DNA of 64,000 nt from an uncultured Sphingomonas sp. (GCF_937859915.1 NZ_CALMAW010000122.1:1-64000); one strand, 5' to 3'. Positions 24,877 through 33,137 are shown, counted from the first letter of the stretch. Notes: generated from the letters alone by a model not told the origin. Numbers and translations are program-made.

Positions 24877-26352
24877 GTGAAGCCTGTCCTGCGTCGTGCC
24901 CTGTCGGCTACGCTGTTCGCGCCTGCGCTGCTGGCGGCGACGCAATTGCCGGACAATGCGACTTCGCCGCCTGCGGCATTGCCGGTCGCGCCGCCCCCGG
25001 TCGTCGCGCCTGCCCCGCCGATGCCGTCGTTGAGCACGGAGCAGCTCGATCAGCTCCGCCATATGCTCGACGGCGCCGCGGCCGACGGGATCGCCGCCGG
25101 CGGGCAGACCAGTGCGGCGCCCGCGGATGCCGATCCCGACGCGGTCGTGCGGGCGGCGCTCGATTATGCCAGCGCGCTCCACCACGGCCGCCTCGCCGAC
25201 TCGGACTTCATGGGCAATTGGGGACTGAAGCCGCCGCCTTATGATCCGCGAGCCGCCTTCGTTGCCGCGGTTCGCGCCGACCGGCTGTCCGCCTGGATCG
25301 CGTCGCTGCCGCCGCCCTGGTCGGGCTATGATACGCTCAAGAAGGCGCTGGCCAGCTACCGCGGGATCGACAAGGCCGGCGGCTGGCGCCCGATCGAGGC
25401 AGGCCCCGATCTGGCCCCGGGCGCCAGCGGCGCGCGTGTCGCGGCGCTGCGCGCGCGGCTCGCGATTGAGGATCATGGCCTCGCCGCCGGGGCCGACCGC
25501 TATGACGACGCGCTGGTCGCCGCCGTCCAGCGTGCCCAGCGCCGCTACGGGCTCGAGCCCACCGGCACGCTCGGCGCGGCCACCGTCGCCGCGCTCAACG
25601 TCAGCGCGCATGATCGCGTCCGCCAGATCGAGGCGAATATGGAGCGCTGGCGCTGGCTGCCGGCGACGCTGCCTGCGCACCGCGTGCAGGTGAACATCGC
25701 CGCCGCCGTGCTTACCGTGTTCGACGCCGACAAGCCGATCATGTCGATGCGCGCGGTCACCGGCCGGCCGGGCGACGAGACGCCGATGCTGTCCTCGACG
25801 ATCCACAGCATCGTGTTCAATCCGCCCTGGAACGTGCCGAGCTCGATCGCGACCAAGGAGCTGTGGCCCAAAGAACATGCGCATCCCGGCTATCTCAGGG
25901 CGCACGGCTTCAGCGTGATCGGCACCGGCGGCAGCGCGCGGCTGCAGCAGAGCCCCAAGCGCAGCGCGCTCGGCAAGGTCAAGTTCGACTTCGCCAACCC
26001 CTATGGCGTCTATCTCCACGACACGCCGACGCAGGGCACCTTCGATCGCAACAGCCGGCTTGCCAGCCATGGCTGCGTGCGCCTCGCTCATCCGGTCGCG
26101 CTTGCCAAGCTGATGCTGCAGGCCGATCCGCTGTGGACCAGCGATGCGATCGACGCCGCGCTCGCGAAGGGCCAGACGGTGCGCGCGCCGCTCGGCGATC
26201 CGGTGTCGGTCTATCTGTTCTATTGGACCGCCTACGCCAGCGCCGACGGCAAGATGACCTTTCTCGGCGATCCCTATGGCTGGGACGGCCAGCTCGCCGA
26301 CCGGCTGACGACCAGCGCCGATCGGGCCAAGCAGATGACGGCATCCAACTGA
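24877..26352 (+). CDS. L,D-transpeptidase, YcbB/LdtD-like
   Basis: 491-residue exported peptidoglycan cross-linking enzyme. An N-terminal signal segment (LRRALSATLFAPALLAA) is followed by a Pro/Ala-rich linker and a peptidoglycan-binding domain near residues 175-250 (LRARLAIEDHG... RAQRRYGLEPTGTLG). The YkuD catalytic domain has SHGCVRL near residue 400, with YLHDTP before it. GTG 24877 is chosen because GGAAG lies 6 nt upstream. TTG 24871 is possible. The stop overlaps the lipoprotein start (TGATG). Confidence 0.92.
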   Translation: MKPVLRRALSATLFAPALLAATQLPDNATSPPAALPVAPPPVVAPAPPMPSLSTEQLDQLRHMLDGAAADGIAAGGQTSAAPADADPDAVVRAALDYASALHHGRLADSDFMGNWGLKPPPYDPRAAFVAAVRADRLSAWIASLPPPWSGYDTLKKALASYRGIDKAGGWRPIEAGPDLAPGASGARVAALRARLAIEDHGLAAGADRYDDALVAAVQRAQRRYGLEPTGTLGAATVAALNVSAHDRVRQIEANMERWRWLPATLPAHRVQVNIAAAVLTVFDADKPIMSMRAVTGRPGDETPMLSSTIHSIVFNPPWNVPSSIATKELWPKEHAHPGYLRAHGFSVIGTGGSARLQQSPKRSALGKVKFDFANPYGVYLHDTPTQGTFDRNSRLASHGCVRLAHPVALAKLMLQADPLWTSDAIDAALAKGQTVRAPLGDPVSVYLFYWTAYASADGKMTFLGDPYGWDGQLADRLTTSADRAKQMTASN

Positions 26353-26675
26353 TGGACACGCGCCTTATGTCGATCCGCACGCCCCTCCTCGTCGTCGCCG
26401 TCGCCGGCCTGTTGCTCGGCGGCTGCCACAAGCAGCGCGAACCGGAACCCGAAAACCAGACGACGGAAACGCCCGCGCCGGTCGTGCCGGAACCGGTCCG
26501 AGAGCCAGAGCCGGTCGCGGCGCCCACTCCGAAGCCCGTCGCGCCGAAGCCCAAGGCCGCGCCCAAGCCGTCGGCCGACGAGCAGATGCTCGACGACGCC
26601 GATGCGACCGGCATGACCTCGCATGCCAACCGCGAGACCGACGCGTCGGACAGCGCGGGCAACAGTCAGCAATAG
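26352..26675 (+). CDS. Small proline/lysine-rich lipoprotein
   Basis: 107-residue predicted lipoprotein with a signal peptide and lipobox LLLGGC (Cys near residue 25). The mature part is disordered: Glu/Pro repeats (EPEPENQTTETPAPVVPEPVRE) and then Pro/Lys/Ala (APTPKPVAPKPKAAPKP), ending in an acidic stretch. Translation is coupled to the L,D-transpeptidase, so it may tether or guide that enzyme at the envelope, an inference from gene position. Confidence 0.8.
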   Translation: MDTRLMSIRTPLLVVAVAGLLLGGCHKQREPEPENQTTETPAPVVPEPVREPEPVAAPTPKPVAPKPKAAPKPSADEQMLDDADATGMTSHANRETDASDSAGNSQQ

Positions 26676-26676
26676 C

Positions 26677-26982
26677 ATGGCGGACGACGACTATGTCTAT
26701 GACGAGGCCAGCGGCGAATGGATGCCCGCCAGCGACCGCGCGGCGCGGATGCCGCCAGCGGACGCCGCGATCCTGGTGCGCGACGCGGTCGGCAACCTGC
26801 TCATGGACGGCGATCAGGTCACACTGATCAAGGATCTCGCGGTCAAGGGCGCGGGTCAGACGCTCAAGCGGGGCACCGTGATCAAGTCGATCCGGTTGAC
26901 CGGCGACGCGCAGGAGATCGATTGCCGCTACGACGGTATCAAAGGCCTCGTGCTACGCGCGGAATTCGTCCGCAAACGGTGA
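26677..26982 (+). CDS. PhnA (YjdM) domain protein without zinc ribbon
   Basis: 101-residue protein. Residues 35-101 match the PhnA C-terminal domain (VRDAVGNLLMDGDQVTLIKDLAVKG, then IDCRYDGIKGLVLRAEFVRK). Canonical PhnA/YjdM has an N-terminal zinc ribbon with four Cys. Here that region is DDYVYDEASGEWMPASDRA and has none, so metal binding is lost. It begins 1 bp after the lipoprotein stop. Despite the family name, a role in phosphonate use is unlikely. Confidence 0.85.
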   Translation: MADDDYVYDEASGEWMPASDRAARMPPADAAILVRDAVGNLLMDGDQVTLIKDLAVKGAGQTLKRGTVIKSIRLTGDAQEIDCRYDGIKGLVLRAEFVRKR

Positions 26983-27020
26983 CGATGGCCGGAGCGCGCG
27001 CGCATCGCGCGCCCCCGCGA

Positions 27021-27728
27021 TCAGGGCGCGATCTCCCGGCCGTCCCATGCGAAGACGCGCCCCGTGTCGGCGGTGCCCAGCCCGTCGACGACGTCGAGCA
27101 GCTGGCGCGCCGCCAGTTCGGGCGAAAACAGCTTTTCCTTCGGGACGCGCGGCTGGAAGGGCTTGCTCAGCGCGGTATCGACCGTCCCCGGATGCAGCGC
27201 GACGCAGATCGCCTCCGGCCTGGCGCGCGCCAGCTCGATCGCCGCGGATTTGACGATCATGTTGAGCGCCGCCTTCGAGGCTCGATAGCCATACCAGCCG
27301 CCGGTGCGATTGTCCGAGATGCTGCCGACCCGCGCGGACAGCGTCGCCGCGACCGCGCGACGGTCCTTCGCCAGCCGCGGCGTGAAATGTTTGAGCACCA
27401 GCGCCGGGCCGATCGTGTTGATCGCAAAGATACGGGCCAGCGCCGCGCCGTCGAGCTCCCGTAGCGCGCGCTCGGGCATCCGCCCTCCCTCGTGCAGGAT
27501 GCCGGTCGCAACGAGGAGCAGATCGATCGGCGTCGCGATCGCGCCTGCCGCCGCCGCAATGCTGTCCTCGTCGGTGACGTCGAGCGTGCCGCCGACCAGC
27601 ACGCCGCCGCTCGCGACCGGATCGCGCGCGAGCGCATGGACATGCGCGTACCGACCGGACGCCAAGATTGCCGCAACCAATGCCGCGCCGATCCCGCCGC
27701 CGGCGCCGATCACCACCGCGGTCGTCAC
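27021..27728 (-). CDS. SDR family oxidoreductase (CsgA/C-factor-like)
   Basis: 235-residue short-chain dehydrogenase. The cofactor motif is GAGGGIGAAL. The active-site residues are Ser in ARVGSISDN, and Tyr and Lys in YGYRASKAAL (Y-x3-K). HPGTVDTALSKPF follows. It is the last gene of a minus-strand operon in which all starts overlap preceding stops (28787 to 27021). Its cofactor preference and substrate are unknown. Confidence 0.9.
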   Translation of the reverse strand: MTTAVVIGAGGGIGAALVAAILASGRYAHVHALARDPVASGGVLVGGTLDVTDEDSIAAAAGAIATPIDLLLVATGILHEGGRMPERALRELDGAALARIFAINTIGPALVLKHFTPRLAKDRRAVAATLSARVGSISDNRTGGWYGYRASKAALNMIVKSAAIELARARPEAICVALHPGTVDTALSKPFQPRVPKEKLFSPELAARQLLDVVDGLGTADTGRVFAWDGREIAP

Positions 27729-28222
27729 CAGAAACGGCTACCGGGGATGCCCTTGAACGGCCCGACCACCGCCGAGGTGATCCAGCCGCCATAGAAGCCG
27801 CCGGGTTGCGGCACGACGCATTCGCCATCGACGAAGCAGCCCTCCATGTCGGTCGCATAGAAGGCGACATGATCGCGGATGGCGGCGAAGGAAGGCGACG
27901 GATCGGGATAGGACCAGGCGGCGCGCGGCAGAAACCGATCGCCGACGACGACGTCGAAATAGACCGCGCTGCCCTTCCACTCGCAGAAACTGCCGCCGCC
28001 CGCGGGTCGCAGCACGTCAGGCGCGACGTCGGCCGGAGGGAAATAATAGGTCGGCGGGTGGCTCGTCTCGATCGTGCGTACGCCGCGTCGGGTCTCGGCG
28101 ATCGTCCGGCCGGCGAGCAGGACCACCAGATGCGCGGCGGTCGGCTGCGCGATCGCCGGGCGCGGAAAGTCCCAGACGCTCTCCTGCCCAGGCGCGGCCT
28201 GCTCCGGCGTCGGGCGTATCAT
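27725..28222 (-). CDS. DUF427 domain protein
   Basis: 165-residue protein with the DUF427 beta-tent fold pattern: RPAIAQPTAAHLVVLLAGRTIAETRRG, PPTYYFPPADV, FCEWKGSAVYFDVV and RAAWSYPDPSPSF. The C-terminal part carries three Cys (GCFVDGECVVP plus FCEW). The family is often found near photolyase-type or oxidative-stress genes, but no activity is established. ATGA overlaps join it to the DCC gene upstream and the SDR gene downstream. Confidence 0.88.
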   Translation of the reverse strand: MIRPTPEQAAPGQESVWDFPRPAIAQPTAAHLVVLLAGRTIAETRRGVRTIETSHPPTYYFPPADVAPDVLRPAGGGSFCEWKGSAVYFDVVVGDRFLPRAAWSYPDPSPSFAAIRDHVAFYATDMEGCFVDGECVVPQPGGFYGGWITSAVVGPFKGIPGSRFW

Positions 28223-28581
28223 GCCACCCGGCCTTCGAGACGACGCGCCAGTCGCTGCAGCGCCGGCCGCCGCCGCAGGAAGAGCCGATAGGCGCGCTCG
28301 AGCGCCGCCAGCACGACGGGGCTCCGCGCCACGATCCCGAGCGGGCGCAACAGCGGGATCGCCCGCCACATCGCGGCAAAGGCCGCCGCGCCCGACAGCA
28401 TCTGTCCATTCTCTTCGGCATGGAAACGCGCCAGCAGCGACGCGCGGTCGAGCGGACATTGGCTCGCGCCGTCCTGCACGTCGACGAAGCTGATCCGCCG
28501 GTGCCGGTCCAGCCGGCGCATCAGCGCGATCTCGCGCCGGCATAAGGGGCAGCCGCCATCGTGCCAGACGGTGACGGTCAT
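28219..28581 (-). CDS. DCC family thiol-disulfide oxidoreductase (DUF393)
   Basis: 120-residue thioredoxin-like protein with the defining D-G-x-C-P-x-C motif at residues 8-14 (DGGCPLCRREI). A helical C-terminal half (AMWRAIPLLRPLGIVARSP) is typical of the family. Probably redox-active in the cytosol. Its stop overlaps DUF427 and its start overlaps the HhH gene, so it is translated as part of one unit. Confidence 0.9.
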   Translation of the reverse strand: MTVTVWHDGGCPLCRREIALMRRLDRHRRISFVDVQDGASQCPLDRASLLARFHAEENGQMLSGAAAFAAMWRAIPLLRPLGIVARSPVVLAALERAYRLFLRRRPALQRLARRLEGRVA

Positions 28582-28787
28582 GCAGCGCCGCTAGCACCGA
28601 CCGAGACGCCGCGGCGCTGGCGGTCGGAAAGTACGCCCGTTAAGCCCGGCACCTCGTCGAGCTGGCGCGTATCGGTGAAGCGGCCGCGCTCCTCGCGATA
28701 CCGCACGATCTCGAAGCCGTGACCGCGAAACCCGTCGGCGGCGTCGAGCTCGGCTGCGGTCGCGGTGTTGATGTCCAACGGGGTCAT
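28578..28787 (-). CDS. Single helix-hairpin-helix (ComEA-like) protein
   Basis: 69-residue protein with DINTATAAELDAADGFRGHGFEIVRYREERGRF, the core of a ComEA-type helix-hairpin-helix that contacts DNA backbone non-specifically. No signal peptide is present, so it is not a ComEA uptake receptor. It leads an operon with DCC, DUF427 and SDR genes through an ATGA overlap. Its length is enough for one (HhH) unit only. Confidence 0.8.
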   Translation of the reverse strand: MTPLDINTATAAELDAADGFRGHGFEIVRYREERGRFTDTRQLDEVPGLTGVLSDRQRRGVSVGASGAA

Positions 28788-28873
28788 GCGCGTCTCCAGC
28801 TGCGGAAGCGGTACAACGCGCGGACCGATGCGAAGAGCCGCGGGCCAAGCGGCATCGAGACGATGGCGCCCGA

Positions 28874-28900
28874 GGAACCCTTTTTCCGATCAACACCGTT
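28874..28900 (+). promoter_or_regulatory. Near-consensus EcfG-type promoter
   Basis: GGAAC (28874-28878) and CGTT (28897-28900) with 18 nt between, one longer than the optimum. It lies 40 bp upstream of the 28941 start codon. Tentative. Confidence 0.3.
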
Positions 28901-28940
28901 CAACGATCCGACCGACCGACTTCGCCGAGAGGATCCGCAG

Positions 28941-29260
28941 ATGCCCGATACCGTCTTTCGTCCGACGTTGAAGATGGCCGCCGCCGCGCGCCGCGGGCTG
29001 CGGTTGCGCGCGACATTCGATCGCGGCGGCACCGAGGTCGGCGTCAAGCGCGCGCACCAGCTTGCCGAGCGCGAGGCGCTCGATGCCGCCGACGTCAAGG
29101 CGATGCACAGCTTCTTCGCGCGCCACGAGGTCGACAAGCAGACCGGCACGCACGGCTGGAACTCGAACAGCGATCCGTCCGCGGGCTTCATCGCTTGGCT
29201 GTTATGGGTGGCGACGCGGGCAAGAGCTGGGCCGACGGCAAGATGAAATCGCTGGACTAG
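28941..29260 (+). pseudogene. Small conserved protein with C-terminal frameshift
   Basis: The frame from ATG 28941 (GAGAGGA upstream) encodes a soluble helical protein with RRGLRLRATFDRGGTEVG, VKAMHSFFARHEVD and PSAGFIAWLLW. After LLW the frame reads VATRARAGPTAR and stops at 29246. One extra G at 29204-29207 (TTATGGGTGGC) would instead continue GGDAGKSWADGKMKSLD and stop at 29260, which is the ending I expect for this family. So a single-base deletion (real or sequencing) has replaced the last 17 residues. The product is probably still mostly folded. Confidence 0.65.
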
Positions 29261-29327
29261 GCGTGCGCCGGCAACGGCGCCACGACGCGGCGTTTGAACA
29301 TCCGGCTTTCAGGCTCGTTCGGATTTC

Positions 29328-30410
29328 GTGCAGACTCCCCGTCCTTCGCGTGCGCCGAGCAGTCCTGGCTGGCGGCCACGACGCGTCCTGATCACGCGCG
29401 CGGCGCAGGCCTTCGCGCATGGCCGCGCGATCGTCGAGCGGGCGGCGGCACTCGGCATCGCCGTCGTCGAACTGCCGGGCGACCGGCTCAACCTCGCCGT
29501 CCCCGACGATCCGAAACAGGCCTATGCCGACGCCAAGCGGACCTTGGCGGTGGTCGTGGCACCGCCGTCCAAACTCCGGCTGCAGCCGATCGCGCCGAGC
29601 GCCGACTGGCGTGTCGATCTTGCCGAAGGCTGCCCGGCGCATTGCAGCTATTGCTATCTCGCGGGCTCGCTCAAGGGACCGCCGATCACCCGCGCCTATG
29701 CCAATCTCGACGAGATATTGACGGGGCTGCCGGCCTATCTCGGCGAAGGCATGATCACCTCGCGCAGCCGTACGCGCGCACTGGAAGGCACGACCTTCGA
29801 GGCCTCCTGCTACACCGATCCGCTGGCGATCGAGCCGCTGACCGGATCCCTGTCCGCCGCGATCGCCTGGTTCGGCCGCTGGGACGCCGCCGCGCAGCTG
29901 CGCTTCACGACCAAATTCGCGGACGTCGAACCACTCCTCGGTCTCGACCATGGCGGCCGGACACGGATGCGCGCCTCGATCAATCCGCGGGCCTTCGCCC
30001 GTTTCGAGGGCGGCACCGCCCCGGTCGCCGCGCGGCTGGCGGCGCTGCGCCGAATGGCGGAGGCCGGCTATCCGGTCGGGCTCACCATCGCACCGATCAT
30101 CGCCGCCGAGGGCTGGCAGGACGCCTATGGCGCGCTCATCGATGCCGCCGGCGCGGCGCTCGACGGGGTGGCCGACCTCACCGTCGAGCTAATCACCCAC
30201 CGCTTCACCACCGGCTCGAAGGCGATGCTCGATAGCTGGTATCCGGGCTCGGCGCTCGACATGGGCGCGGACAAGCGCGTGACCAAGCGGACCAAGTTCG
30301 GCACCGAGAAGCAGGTCTATGATGCCGACACGATGCGCGCGCTGCGCGGGTTCTTCGAACGGCGGATCGCGGACGCGCTGCCGGCGGCACGGATCCTCTA
30401 CTGGACATGA
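29328..30410 (+). CDS. Radical SAM protein of the spore photoproduct lyase family
   Basis: 360-residue radical SAM enzyme related to SplB. The [4Fe-4S] motif C-x3-C-x2-C lies at residues 102-109 (GCPAHCSYCYLAG). Cys 161 in EASCYTDP aligns with the SplB hydrogen-donor Cys. C-terminal motifs ELITHRFT and YPGSALDM also match. SplB reverses a thymine photodimer specific to spores. This organism should not sporulate, so its lesion is probably another UV or DNA photoproduct. GTG 29328 is the only early start. A GTTC-N7-GTGC sequence (29317-29331) overlapping it resembles an alphaproteobacterial LexA box with one mismatch. Confidence 0.85.
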   Translation: MQTPRPSRAPSSPGWRPRRVLITRAAQAFAHGRAIVERAAALGIAVVELPGDRLNLAVPDDPKQAYADAKRTLAVVVAPPSKLRLQPIAPSADWRVDLAEGCPAHCSYCYLAGSLKGPPITRAYANLDEILTGLPAYLGEGMITSRSRTRALEGTTFEASCYTDPLAIEPLTGSLSAAIAWFGRWDAAAQLRFTTKFADVEPLLGLDHGGRTRMRASINPRAFARFEGGTAPVAARLAALRRMAEAGYPVGLTIAPIIAAEGWQDAYGALIDAAGAALDGVADLTVELITHRFTTGSKAMLDSWYPGSALDMGADKRVTKRTKFGTEKQVYDADTMRALRGFFERRIADALPAARILYWT

Positions 30411-30946
30411 CGACCTTCTTCACCGCCGACACGCACTTCGGCGACCATCGCACGATCAACATCTGGCGCCGGCCGTTCGCGGATACGGGCGAGATGGATG
30501 CGCTGCTGATCGCGCGCTGGAACGCGACCGTCACGGCGGACGACGAGGTCTGGCATCTCGGCGACGTCGCGCGACGTCCGGCCGACGTCGCCGCGCTGCT
30601 CGCGCGGCTGAATGGCACCAAGCATCTGCTGCGCGGTAACAACGATACCGACGCAACGCTCGCGGCGGCCGGCTGGTCGAGCGTCGGCGACTATGCCGAA
30701 ATCGAGCACGACGGGCATCGCCTCGTGCTGTGCCACTACCCGTTCCGCAGCTGGAACGGGCAGCATCGCGGCGCGATCAACCTGCATGGCCACAGCCATG
30801 GCCGGCTGAAGCCGGTGCTTCGTCAATTCGACGTCGGCGTCGACGTCCATGGTTATGCGCCGGTGACGCTCGCGGCGATCATGACTGGGGATAAGTCACG
30901 GGATCGGTCGACAGCCCGCGAGGCTTCGCTATCAGCGGCGCAATGA
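30407..30946 (+). CDS. Metallophosphoesterase
   Basis: 179-residue calcineurin-like phosphoesterase with all metal motifs: ADTHFGDH at the N-terminus, HLGDVA near residue 46, RGNND near 75, LCHYPFRSWNG near 106 and LHGHSHG near 125. The compact YfcE-like form acts on phosphodiesters or nucleotides. The start overlaps the radical SAM stop (ATGA), so a role in processing a repair product is conceivable but unproven. Confidence 0.92.
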   Translation: MTTFFTADTHFGDHRTINIWRRPFADTGEMDALLIARWNATVTADDEVWHLGDVARRPADVAALLARLNGTKHLLRGNNDTDATLAAAGWSSVGDYAEIEHDGHRLVLCHYPFRSWNGQHRGAINLHGHSHGRLKPVLRQFDVGVDVHGYAPVTLAAIMTGDKSRDRSTAREASLSAAQ

Positions 30947-31143
30947 GCATCAAAGCCACGATCATGAGCACCGCGACCGGCAAGCCGATCCAGACCTTCC
31001 TGTTCGGCCGCCGGCCCTATGCTGGTACCGACTTCACGCTGGAGACGGGCGAGCGCGTCACCGCGCAGCGGGTCGACATCGGCAAGCCGGCGCCGGGCAA
31101 GTTCATCACCCCGGTCGACGTCTGGGTGACGCCCAAGGATTGA
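30943..31143 (+). CDS. Small conserved hypothetical protein, 66 residues
   Basis: Third gene of the radical SAM operon, overlapping the phosphoesterase stop by ATGA. Predicted beta-rich and soluble (FLFGRRPYAGTDFTLETGERVTAQRVDIG, GKFITPVDVWVTPKD). No family is recognised. An immediate hairpin (GCGGGC-ACG-GCCCGC) ends the unit. Confidence 0.75.
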   Translation: MSIKATIMSTATGKPIQTFLFGRRPYAGTDFTLETGERVTAQRVDIGKPAPGKFITPVDVWVTPKD

Positions 31144-31165
31144 GCGGGCACGGCCCGCGCCTTTG
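31144..31165 (+). terminator. Rho-independent-like terminator after radical SAM operon
   Basis: GCGGGC (31144-31149), 3-nt loop, GCCCGC (31153-31158), followed by GCCTTTG. It starts directly after the stop codon. The T-run is short. Confidence 0.55.
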
Positions 31166-31228
31166 CCGGCATCCCGGACGCGTTCCGGAATTGACGATGC
31201 GGCGCGTGACCCGTGACGCACGCTAAGG

Positions 31229-31250
31229 ATGCCCGCCTGCGCGGGAATGC
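31229..31250. repeat. REP-like palindrome
   Basis: ATGCCCGCCTGCGCGGGAATG with stem CCCGC-CTGC-GCGGG (31232-31245). The reverse complement of its 14-bp core recurs at 45222-45235. It lies between convergent transcription units. Confidence 0.6.
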
Positions 31251-31268
31251 CGGGCCCGCGTCGCCAAG

Positions 31269-32104
31269 TCAGCCCTCCGCCATGAAGCGATCGAACGCCG
31301 CCTTATAGTCCGGATGCCAGCGCGACAGCGCGGGGCGGTTCTCGATGATGTCGTCCATCGCCCAGCGCATGCGCTTCTCGTCGGTCGCGCGATCGACGTC
31401 GTTGTCGGGGCACAGGATGTAGAAGTCGCCGGCACCGACGCGCTCGAGCGCGAAGTCGGCGACCTGCTCCGCAGTCCAGGCGGCATCGGGTTTTTCCGCG
31501 CGACCGGTCATACCCGTGTGGGTGAAGCCGGGAATTAGCAGATGCGCCGAGACGCGCGTGCCGGTCGCCTCGCGCAGCGCTTGCCCCAGCGATTCGGTGT
31601 AGCTGCGCACCCCCGCCTTCGACAGATTATAGGCCGGGTTGCCGGGCGGGCTGGTGATGCCCTGCTTCGATCCGGTGTTGATCACCACCCCCGGCCGCTC
31701 GCCCTCGACCATCGCCGGCACGAACGCCTGAACGCCGTGGAGCACCCCCATTAGGTTGACGCCGAGCAGATGCTCCCACGCGGCTGCGCCCAGGGCATGC
31801 CAGGGTTGGCGCCGGTCGCGGCGTTGTTGAGCAGCACCGAGACCGGTCCCCAGCGGCTGACGACCGCATCGCGCAACGCCTCGACCTGCGGTCGCGACGA
31901 CACATCGGTCGCAACCGCGAACACCTCGCCGATCCCCGCGAGGCGGTGCGCCGCCTGGTCGAGCATCTCGCCGGCCAGGTCCGCCAGCGCGACCTTGAGA
32001 CCAAGCCCGAGCAGCCGCGAGGCGACCGCATGCCCGATTCCGCTCGCGGCACCGGTGACGACGGCCACGCCGCCGGCGGCGAAGGCGGGGGGAAGCTGTG
32101 ACAT
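31269..32104 (-). pseudogene. SDR family dehydrogenase interrupted by a frameshift
   Basis: Two frames together give one short-chain dehydrogenase. The N-terminal part starts at ATG 32104 (AGGAGG upstream) with VVTGAASGIGHAVA and VSVLLNNAATGANPG. The C-terminal part carries VINTGSKQG, YNLSKAGV (Y-x3-K) and a normal end at 31269. Between them, near 31779-31785, one base is missing: the first frame runs into a stop at 31751, while a one-base shift restores WEHLLGVNLMGVLHG. It is either a recent inactivation or an assembly error, as both halves are otherwise intact. Confidence 0.8.
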
Positions 32105-32252
32105 GCGATCGATCCTCCTATTGGTCGCTCTCCATAGCCCTGCGCCGCGGCGGACGCACAAGCAGGGATTGCGCGCGACAAACGACCGAACGGGTGGACC
32201 GAATGCGCGGCGAGGCGATAGAGCGGGCGAATTGGACCCAGCGGAGCAGATC

Positions 32253-33137
32253 ATGACCGAGACCGCCTACACGCCACCTGCCGTCTGGACCTGGGACAAG
32301 GCCAATGGCGGCCAGTTCGCCAACATCAATCGCCCGATCGCGGGCGCGACGCACGACAAGGACCTGCCCGTCGGCACGCACCCGCTGCAGCTCTATTCGC
32401 TGGCGACGCCCAACGGCCAGAAGGTGACGATCCTGCTCGAGGAATTGCTCGCGCTCGGGCACAGCGGCGCGGACTATGACGCCTGGCTGATCCGGATCGG
32501 CGAGGGCGACCAGTTCGGTTCGGGCTTCGTCGCGGTCAATCCCAACTCGAAGATCCCGGCGCTGCTCGATCGCTCCGGCCCGACCCCGATCCGCATCTTC
32601 GAGTCCGGCGCGATCCTGATGCATCTCGCCGAGAAATTCGCTGCCTTCCTGCCGACCGAGACCGCGGCCCGCGCCGAATGCCTGTCCTGGCTGTTCTGGC
32701 AGATGGGCAGCGCGCCCTATCTTGGCGGCGGCTTCGGCCATTTCTACGCCTATGTCCCGATCAAGATCGAATATGCGATCGACCGCTTCGCGATGGAGGT
32801 GAAGCGCGAACTCGACGTGCTCGATCGGCGTCTGGCCGAGACCGAGTATCTGGGCGGGGCCATTTATACGATTGCCGACATCGCGGTGTGGCCGTGGTAC
32901 GGCAATCTCGTTCTGGGCCAGGCCTATAATGCGGGCGAGTTCCTCCAGGTCCAGGATTATAAACACGTCCAGCGCTGGGCGGCGGCGATCGCGGCGCGCC
33001 CCGCGGTGCAGCGTGGGCGCATGGTCAATCGGATCACCGGCGACCCCGCCGAACAGCTGCACGAACGCCATGACGCGCGCGATTTCGACACGCGGACACA
33101 GGACAAGCTCGCCCCCGCGGACCCGGCCGCCGCCTGA
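32253..33137 (+). CDS. yghU: Glutathione S-transferase family protein YghU
   Basis: 294-residue Nu-class GST-like enzyme that reduces disulfide bonds of glutathione conjugates or peroxides. The long N-terminal extension TWDKANGGQFANINRPIAG and LYSLATPNGQKVTILLEELL are diagnostic of YghU. The C-terminal helical domain includes DRRLAETEYLGGA and YTIADIAVWPWYG. Its ribosome site is CGGAG. It is followed 2 bp later by a DUF938 methyltransferase. Confidence 0.94.
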   Translation: MTETAYTPPAVWTWDKANGGQFANINRPIAGATHDKDLPVGTHPLQLYSLATPNGQKVTILLEELLALGHSGADYDAWLIRIGEGDQFGSGFVAVNPNSKIPALLDRSGPTPIRIFESGAILMHLAEKFAAFLPTETAARAECLSWLFWQMGSAPYLGGGFGHFYAYVPIKIEYAIDRFAMEVKRELDVLDRRLAETEYLGGAIYTIADIAVWPWYGNLVLGQAYNAGEFLQVQDYKHVQRWAAAIAARPAVQRGRMVNRITGDPAEQLHERHDARDFDTRTQDKLAPADPAAA

